Positions 57,008 through 64,000 of a DNA stretch of 64,000 bases are shown one piece after another. A model generated the notes under the pieces. It ran no database searches. It was not told where the DNA came from and saw only the letters and a program-made list of their open reading frames with translations. Source of the DNA: Neoscytalidium dimidiatum (taxonomy: Eukaryota; Ascomycota; Dothideomycetes; Botryosphaeriales; Botryosphaeriaceae); assembly GCA_037367355.1 (NCBI GenBank), contig CM074695.1, forward strand, positions 2,852,001 to 2,916,000, read 5' to 3'. The translations under genes were made by a program, and so were the position numbers. The number at the start of each line of letters is the position of its first letter. Within the stretch, counting starts at the first letter, position 1.

Positions 57008-58638
57008 CTATGCCCAATACTCATGCAACCCATGGCGGTTCTTGTAACGCATGAAGTAACACAGGAACGGGAACAGCGCCGTATTTACAGCAGCCCAGGC
57101 AACCAGGACCCCAAAGTTCAGGCCAATCTGAGAGTGCAACCCAAAAAGGATAGTCCGAGATCCTTGGACAACTGCGGGGGCACAAAATGTCAGCAATCCA
57201 AAAAAAAAAAAAAAAACCACCCGAAAAGGTAAAAGGGAGAAAACGCCGGAGCGGACTCACCATGATGCAGCGGCCATGCGTAACCCCACCGATAGAACCC
57301 GGGCTCGGTATCGATGTCGTAGAAGCTCGTGCACACGTTCGTGATGACCCAAAAGATCAACCACAGCCCCATCCACGGCTGCCCGACCACCATCGCTACG
57401 TTCTCGCACGCCAACCCTAGCGCCATCATCCCCCAGAAATTCAGCATCCAGTAGACGGGGAACGTGCCCTTGCCGTACGCATCGGGATTGCCGTAGGCGA
57501 CGACGGTGGGCGTAGTTTCGCTGGACACGGGATTGCCGCCGGAGAAGTTGATCTGGAAGGCGAGCGAGATGAGGCTGTAGGCGAGGGAGAGGAAGATGTA
57601 TGCGGAGACGGTGGCGAGCCAGCGCCAAAGGATCAGCTGCCAGAAGCGGAGTGGTGGGTGTCCTTCTGGTTTGAGGTACTTCATGTGAATCGGCAGGTAG
57701 AAGCTGAAGGAGAAGAAGGACAGGATGATCAGGTAGATCAGGCCGATCGTGACGGCGGGCGTGGCGACGTAGGGGTAGAAGGGACGGAGGTTGAACTGCG
57801 AAAAGCCGATGGCGGGGGAGAGGGCCTGGGGTGCGGCGCGGAGGTTGGAGAGCGTGGTAGGTGAGCTGGCATTTTGGAGTGCGATGTTGGCCCAGCGTTG
57901 ACCGATAGTTGAGGTCGCTTCGGTCATGAACTCGTTTAGGACGGGGAGGATGTAGCTGCTGAGCGTGGTATCGTCTCTTGCTTGGACATAGGTGAGCTGG
58001 CAAGCACCTAGAGGATCGTAGGAGGAATTGCCGGTTTCAATGGCGCGGTAGAGAAGGGCTGTGGCGTTCGGATTAACGACGATGGCGGCCCAGGCTTCTT
58101 GGTTGTAGACGGCTTGTCGAACTTGGACCGGGTCGTTATCGAAGTCCGAGGCGGCCATGACGCGGTAGCCTAAGGTGTTGGGCTGCAGTATCATTTGGTT
58201 TGCTAACTTGGTGATGCCCGGTCCAACGAGAGGAGCATGGCCGGTAACAGACGGAGAGTAGGGAGGGGCGCTGTCCATGTCGACGATATAGATAACCAAA
58301 TGCTTGAGATTTGCTGGCAGGTGGAAGAATGAGGCCCAGTCTGGATAACCCCATCATTAGATTTGGTAAAGGTTAGATGCAACGGCCATTGACTTACACA
58401 GTGAGAGGACAGAGAGAACGAAAGCCATCAACACCATTGTTGTATATCCCCATTTGCGGAAGGCTTCTCGGCGCACATGCCTCAGACTATGATCCCAAAA
58501 GCCCACAGGCTTCAAGGGATCATTATTTCCACCATTCTCACCTCGATGGAGTTGCTCAGGCTCCAGTTTGTCGCTGGAGCTGGAAGAACGGCTCTCTTGA
58601 AGCGGCGAAGGTCCACGGCTAGATAACCTTGGTGACAT
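57008..58638 (-). CDS. SNG1-like multi-pass membrane protein (DUF3533)
   Basis: Three exons (58638-58398, 58340-57261, 57171-57008) give 494 aa. The family includes yeast Sng1, linked to nitrosoguanidine resistance and to plasma-membrane lipid behaviour. The N-terminus is Ser-rich and cytosolic. A first membrane helix (TTMVLMAFVLSVLSL) leads to a large outer domain (about residues 90-265). That domain carries IYIVDMDSAPPYSPSVTG, AWAAIVVNPNATALLY and N-x-S/T sites. About five further helices follow (VTIGLIYLIILSFFSFSFYL, WRWLATVSAYIFLSLAYSLISLAF, VYWMLNFWGMMALGLACENVAM, LWLIFWVITNVCTSFY and, in exon 3, IGLNFGVLVAWAAVNTALFPFL). The last intron contains a 17-nt A/T homopolymer. The protein ends RHGLHEYWA. 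Its substrate is unknown. Confidence 0.88.
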
Positions 58639-61600
58639 GACTCCTGGGTATGATCTTTATCAAAGGGTTCGTGGATTGAGATATGTTGGTTGTGGCAGCA
58701 ATTGGTATATCATCATGAGGTGGACAGGAGCGATGACGTAATTGGAGAGAAGATGGGTTTGTGCTGCTAGTGCAGAGAAAATAAACTACGAGAATGGATG
58801 ACAGGATGAGCGTTTGATTTGCGAATTGAGATGAGCTTAGCCACAGAAAAGACTCCGGGTGACGCGGGCCGTACCCTAACGGACGGTTATTGATGAGATG
58901 GTTGGAGTCTTGATGTCACAGCGACGAAGCTAGCTCCCTCAAGGCCATCGGGCCCCGGTGCAGATCACATCTCGCCCCACGCGATGCTACCTTTTACCAT
59001 GAGCTCTATCCAAAAAAAAAAAAAAAAAACCACACTCGCCGCTCCCATTCAAACTGCACTACGCTCAAGGGTGGGTGTTTCCTCGCTGCATAGAGAAACC
59101 TCGGTTTCCCGGTGCCGCCTGTCAGCTAGGAAGGCGGTATACACGCCAGCAGCGGCAAAGTATCCCGCCCACGCGACGCTCGCGTATGCACAACACATGA
59201 ATTTAACCATTCTCTTTTTACATTCGATGCTCATGCTACACTTCTGCATTCCATCCGTTAGAGAGGTCGAGTTGGACTCTACCTTTGTCCTCTCCAGTTA
59301 ATGTATCAGCACTTTCGGTCGGGCAAGACGCCTTTACCTACCAGGTACTATGAAAACAATGTTTTGGGGGAAGGGGACTGATCATTTGACCGGGTACCGG
59401 ATCCCAGAACGCCTGGTAGCCTGTAAGACGCTGGTATAAACAAGGGTGCAGTACGAAAGCTTAGGTAGGGGAAATCTAACAGTTGTGTTGGCTGCAGGAC
59501 GAGTAATGGCATGTATCGGACTGTGCGACAGCGATGCAGGCGCAACAACGGATATTGATGCAAAGATGGGATTCCAAAGAAAGACTAGGAAGATATTACC
59601 GGAGATCGCGATCGACACGATCGGTGGACGTGTGTTTGGAGGGCGCCACGCAATAGCACTACTCGCTGCAGCCATCTGCATTCAAGGCGTATCAAGCCTG
59701 GTAAATTAAAGACCTATCATCGCACTTCGCGTTGTCCCAGAAGTTGTCGCGATACTGTGACGAGGAGACGCAGTATTTGTTTAAGCGGAAAGTAAATACT
59801 ATAATATCACCCCCGCATCTTTCGCCGGATTGAAGCTGCGACACCGTGACGTAGAGAGCATCGAATATCTTCCCGTGAGGCTGCTTTGCAGTCTGCTAGC
59901 CTTGTGTAAAAAAAAAAAAAAAAAGAAAGGCCGAGTTTTCTCGTGACACTGACGGCGCGAGCACATTTATCAGAGACATTAGTCAATATGACTGGCTCCA
60001 AATTGGCGGATTAGGCGAAAGTGCTTTCGAGCTGCCGATGTGCCAGCCACAACACATGCGCAAGCAAATGAACCACGGCAGCCTGCACAGTGGATTGTAT
60101 GGCTGAGTGCCATGACTTAGTCGAGGCGCACAAGTCCACGCAGCAATCAGGAAGCACAACAGGGTAGGGATGGTGCGCAGAAGGCAGCTTGAATTCTACA
60201 CAAATGTGATTAATTTGATCTGTGTATGAAAAACTCACCTGACTCCTGAGTCTGAGTTGCTTGATAAATTTTGTGAATAAGGAAGATGCCAATATCAGCA
60301 TAACGCTATAAGTAGACGAGTTTCCCGGATTGAAAGCGATGAGCTTAGACTTGGCCTTCTTTTGCGCCCGGGTCCACCGGCTCTGTAGCTGAATGTTAAA
60401 TGCGGCACACTCCGTTAGGGAATTCACTGTGCCGACCATGCGGCTGTATGCAGGCTGCTTGGCAAGTCTAGGTAAATGGCGTTGCTGGCGATGGCTGCAG
60501 ATATTGTCACTTGTAAGACACCATCGGCACACTGGTCCGGAAGAGGGGAAATAAAATACTTGGCGTAAGACTGCTGTCACTGCTATTGGAGAGGGGCCGC
60601 ATCCTTGGTCCACGTTGGTCTCGTGCACTTGACAGTACGTTCAGGAGTGCTACAGTATGTGCAGGTTTGTCTAGAGTAGGCCCCGTGGAGTTAAGAGGCT
60701 TTCAACGGCGTTGCCGTTCGTAGGGGGGCAGAGAGCGGGAAATGGGAAACAGGAATCGATCACACATGCTGCAGTAAGATTGTTTTGCGAGCCTGGGTGG
60801 ACACTGCAAGAGCTTTCAGGGCGGTTAAGGCGTGGGAAAGTTTGCCGCCGGTGATATCGACTGGTATCGGGGCGGGCGGCCACGAGACGCCTGGCCGGCA
60901 GATGCAGGGCGTAGGTGCAGATCAACGGATATACGGTTTCGCCCCTCCCATACAGGAAAGGGGCGAAGGGAATCAGAGACATGGTTTACGTGGGAGATCC
61001 TGGCTGCTTCCGGGATTTCCGCTTCTGTCCCCTCCCTGTGCCACGGTGGCTTACGCAGTAACCGATGACCAGGGCCGGCGGAAATGCTTGGCGAGATGCT
61101 TGGAGAAGCAAGAGCGGGAAGAGTCCGCATCCATTGGCGGCTGGAAGAGGCGGTATAAAGAAGGTTAGGAGGTTGGAAGTTGGTGCAGCAGCTAGTTCGA
61201 CGTTAAAGTGCAACAGTAGAGTAGTGGGGCGGCGTTTGATTGACGGCCGGGGCTAGACAGCGCGCAGGTGGGCTGGCGGGAGATGAGAGCCAGGCAAAGG
61301 CCCGATGTGGTGGAACAGGAGCGGCGGCTGCAAGCTGTGCCTGACTTCAGCTCATCTGCCAAGTTGGCGCGGCTTCGTTGTCAGTCAGGACTAGATGGCC
61401 TGGCAATCCCGGGAGCCACGGAGAGGCTGCGACCATCATGATCGCGGACCAGGCTGAGAGAGCGGGCCATGATTTTCGCGGGGCGTGCAGATGGCGTTAT
61501 CATGAGGCCCGGCACTGCGGAGAAGCATGCGGAGCTGGGCAGCGTTGTGGTAAGACGAGCCGTGTACCGCGTGGGCGAGACTGGGGCAGCCGCAGCTGCG

Positions 61601-62407
61601 GCGAAGCGTGGCAGGCCGCGGCGGGCGGGCGGGCGGGCCAAGCGGGAGTTAATATCGAGCGGGTTGGTGGCTTCAAGGGCGACGGGATGCGGCTGCAGCA
61701 CGGAGGGGCAGATGGAGGTGAGGTGAGCGGCGGGCTGGCGCGTGTGTTTCAAGAGGTGCGGCGGTTGGGCTGCCATTGGTGCGCTGCCTCGAGCCCGGGA
61801 GATCCTCCATCATTTGGCGCGCAGGGGCTCCACTACAAACAAAACGCCCCAAAGCCTCCAGGGTGCCTGCAATTTACGTCCACATGTGGCCTGCCAAATC
61901 TTGCAGAACACCGGCTGCTGAGCCCGGGGGCGCCTTGTCGCGAATCCTGGCGCCGCTTTGCCCGCTGCCAGCCCGCCTGACCCTACCGCCCGCGGGTGCA
62001 ACCTTTTTCTCCATCTGCACCTCCTCCACCACTTCTTTTTTTTTTCTTCCCCCTTCGCCGCCTCTTCGCTTCACCTGCGAGACAGACCGTGCCGCCGCCT
62101 ACCCGCCCACACTCTTTATAACTTTTGCGGTCCTCGCCTTGACGGCACCTTTCCTCGTCACTCCTTACCATTGAAGTAAAGCTCCTTGGCTTCTTCAACC
62201 CACGTTCTTTTCCATCCCCCTGGCCTTTGGGTCTTACTTTTTCCTGGCAGTCGACCTGTCCTTTCCAGTTGTCGTCCGCGTCCGATAACAGCCTCCTGCG
62301 CAGCGGCAAGTCCCTGCGTCGCCAACGACGACCACTTTTCGCTGCACATATAAGCCCGTTGATCGAGCTCCACATTTCTCCAGCATTGCAAACCGCTCTT
62401 TCTCAGC
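58639..62407. other. 3.8-kb gene-poor divergent region SNG1-like / AA9 LPMO
   Basis: This is the largest gap in the window, between two divergent starts, so it includes both promoters. The left part is A/T-richer with A-tracts (59012-59029 and 59909-59924); the right part, from about 60850, is G/C-rich. Open frames of about 200 codons exist at 60011-60628 (-) and 61378-61980 (+), but neither starts with ATG or shows recognisable content. A long inducible promoter or a non-coding transcript is possible. Confidence 0.45.
62346..62353 (+). promoter_or_regulatory. TATA-like box of the AA9 gene
   Basis: CATATAAG lies about 60 nt upstream of the AA9 start, with a pyrimidine-rich leader between. 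The position suits a core promoter of a regulated secreted enzyme. Confidence 0.45.
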
Positions 62408-63949
62408 ATGAAGCTTTCCAGTATCACTTTGGCTCTGGCCGCGTCGGCCGTCGTCAAAGCCCACACCATCTTCACCACTCTCTGGGTCGATGGTAAGTCT
62501 GTCGGCGACGGTGTCGGCGTCCGCATGGGCAAGACTCCTAAGAATGCAAGCTTCCCCATCAGCCTTGACGACGACGCTGTTGCCTGCGGCTATGATGGTA
62601 CCGAGGGCAATCCACGCGTCGTCTCTGTCAATGACGGCGCTACCTTGTCATTCGAGTGGCGTGCCTATGGCAGCAACCCCGAGAAGGGTGCTATCGATCC
62701 TGGCCACAAGGGCCCCTGCGCCATCTACCTGAAGAAGGTCGACTCCGCTATCAATGACCCTGGTGAGAAACCCGACCTCTGCGTGTTTGTTGGCAAGAAT
62801 ATTGACACTGATGTCCGACAGGCGTCGGGGATGGCTGGTTCAAGATCTGGGACCAGGGCTATGACGAGGACAAGCAATTGTGGTGCAATCAGATGTTAGG
62901 AGGAGAGAATGCCAACGGCGAATACAACCACAAACTGTCCATCAACCTGCCATCTGGTCTCGAGGGCGGATACTATCTCGCCCGCCCCGAGATCCTTGCC
63001 CTCCACTCGCCTGGGAATCCGCAATTCTACACCGGTTGCGCCCAGATCTTTCTTCAGTCGACCGGCAACAAGCGCCCTCAGGACACCGTCAGCATTCCTG
63101 GGTATGTGAAGGACAGTGACGAGAGCGTCACCTTCAATATCTACAAAGAGCCCATGGATCTGCCTTACCCCCTTCCTGGGCCTCGTGTCGCTGCTCTCGT
63201 GAGCGGTGGTGCCAGTGGCGATGCCGCCAAGAAGCTTACGCAGCAGGAAGGCTTGGAACCGAGCGGATGCATTTTGGAAATGGCTGGATTTTGCGCGTAT
63301 GAAGTGCCCTCTTACTCCGATGAAAGCGGCTGCTGGAGCGTAAGTCATTCTCCCTGATGTTTATCCGACATGTACACGGCTGACACATCTTCTAAAGTCG
63401 GGTGAGGATTGTTGGGCTCAGCACAAGAAATGCTGGGACTACTCAGACACTGTCCCCACAGGAGGCGATCCTTGGTGCACGCTTTGGGGTGATAAGTGCC
63501 AGAATATTGACGACAACTGCAACGCGAAGAACTTCAACGGCCCGCCTAACAAAGGCAAGGTCCTGACACCTCAGCTTCCAACTATGGCCAGTATCCCTAT
63601 GGCTCTCCCAACAAGCAACTTCGAATCTAGCACCGCTGCATCGGCGTCCGCTGCTGCTGTGCAGGTCGAGACAGAGGCGTCCTCGGCGGCTTCCGAGCCC
63701 ACTTATGCCGTTCCAACCACGACGCTCTTGACGCTTTCTAGCTCAAGTGTGGAGCCTGAGTCTTCTGCTACTCCTTCTACGGAGGCAGAGCCTTCGCCAA
63801 GCAAGACCACCGTCGCCACGACAGCTGCTCCCGTTGTGAAAACCTCGTATGAGACACAAATCGTCACCGAGGTAGTGTACATGACTGTTGGTGCCAAGAA
63901 CAAGAAGCGCTCAAGGCATTACGGTAGGCATGGCGTCAAGGCCTCGTAG
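62408..63949 (+). CDS. AA9 lytic polysaccharide monooxygenase with Cys-rich C-terminal module
   Basis: AA9 enzymes are secreted copper enzymes that oxidatively cleave cellulose or hemicellulose. Three exons (62408-62762, 62822-63339, 63398-63949) give 474 aa. An 18-residue signal peptide ends VVKA, so the mature N-terminus is His19 (HTIFTTLWVDG), half of the copper histidine brace. The second brace histidine is His100 in DPGHKGPCAIYLKKV. The axial tyrosine is probably in QFYTGCAQIFL. The catalytic domain ends near residue 250. It is followed by a segment with eight cysteines and several Trp (GCWSSGEDCWAQHKKCW, WCTLWGDKC), then NFNGPPNKGKVLTP, a long Ser/Thr-rich linker and a basic tail (KNKKRSRHYGRHGVKAS). 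No CBM1 motif is seen. The C-terminal module's role is not known to me. Confidence 0.93.
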
Positions 63950-64000
63950 ATGCTGTTACGTCTTTATGAGCGGAGGTACACCCAGGGTCTAGACGGCTTC

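Noticed and set aside
60011..60628. Minus-strand open frame of 205 codons in the large gap
   Set aside because: It begins with GTG rather than ATG; the first ATG leaves about 142 codons with no recognisable domain. A possible GTGAGT...TAG intron inside is only 43 nt and shifts frame.
61378..61980. Plus-strand open frame of 200 codons
   Set aside because: It lies in G/C-rich DNA where long chance frames are common. Composition is Gly/Arg-rich with no motif, and the start is not ATG.

Overview
The window is nuclear DNA of a filamentous ascomycete (Pezizomycotina). Genes are dense and intron-bearing, with short GT-AG introns of about 45-200 nt. The set includes fungus-restricted families: the IPC-synthase subunit Kei1, a Zn(II)2Cys6 regulator, an SNG1/DUF3533 membrane protein, an AA9 lytic polysaccharide monooxygenase and a secreted GH47 mannosidase. 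Dothideomycetes seems plausible from overall gene style, but I cannot fix the genus. I saw no rRNA, tRNA, CRISPR array, plasmid, viral or intact transposon signal.

Layout, left to right. 0-10 kb: FAD monooxygenase, NAD+ synthetase (-), DUF155/Rmd1-type protein, splicing factor ISY1, mRNA guanylyltransferase (-). 10-21.9 kb: OMA1 protease, a Pro-rich single-pass membrane protein with a Cys-rich ectodomain (-), SEC1 (-), SUV3 helicase, KEI1. 23-31.3 kb: Zn2Cys6 regulator (-), hexokinase-family protein, hemerythrin-like protein (-), deoxyhypusine hydroxylase LIA1, Pol I subunit RPA12 (-). 31.9-50.1 kb: cohesin loader SCC2, GH47 mannosidase, DCC1 (-), Bud3-like RhoGEF. 51-64 kb: CCT1 chaperonin (-), prolyl-tRNA synthetase, SNG1-like protein (-), a 3.8-kb gene-poor stretch, and an AA9 LPMO at the right edge.

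Most genes are housekeeping and sit in head-to-head pairs sharing 0.4-0.9 kb promoters: QNS1/DUF155, CEG1/OMA1, SEC1/SUV3, TF/hexokinase, hemerythrin/LIA1, RPA12/SCC2, DCC1/RhoGEF and CCT1/ProRS. They do not form one pathway. Partial themes are RNA metabolism (ISY1, CEG1, SUV3, RPA12), cohesion (SCC2, DCC1), exocytosis/septation/wall and secretion (SEC1, KEI1, RhoGEF, GH47) and mitochondria (OMA1, SUV3, probably the hemerythrin protein).

I found no convincing undescribed multi-gene system. The observations most worth checking are: a hexokinase homologue altered at two sugar-contact positions (probably a non-catalytic regulator), two di-iron-type proteins sharing a promoter, a 9-nt micro-exon in OMA1, a zinc cluster split over three exons, an AA9 enzyme with a Cys/Trp-rich C-terminal module, and hexanucleotide tracts flanking DCC1. 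All gene models were spliced by eye from the sequence. Reading frames close across every junction given, but none has transcript support here.
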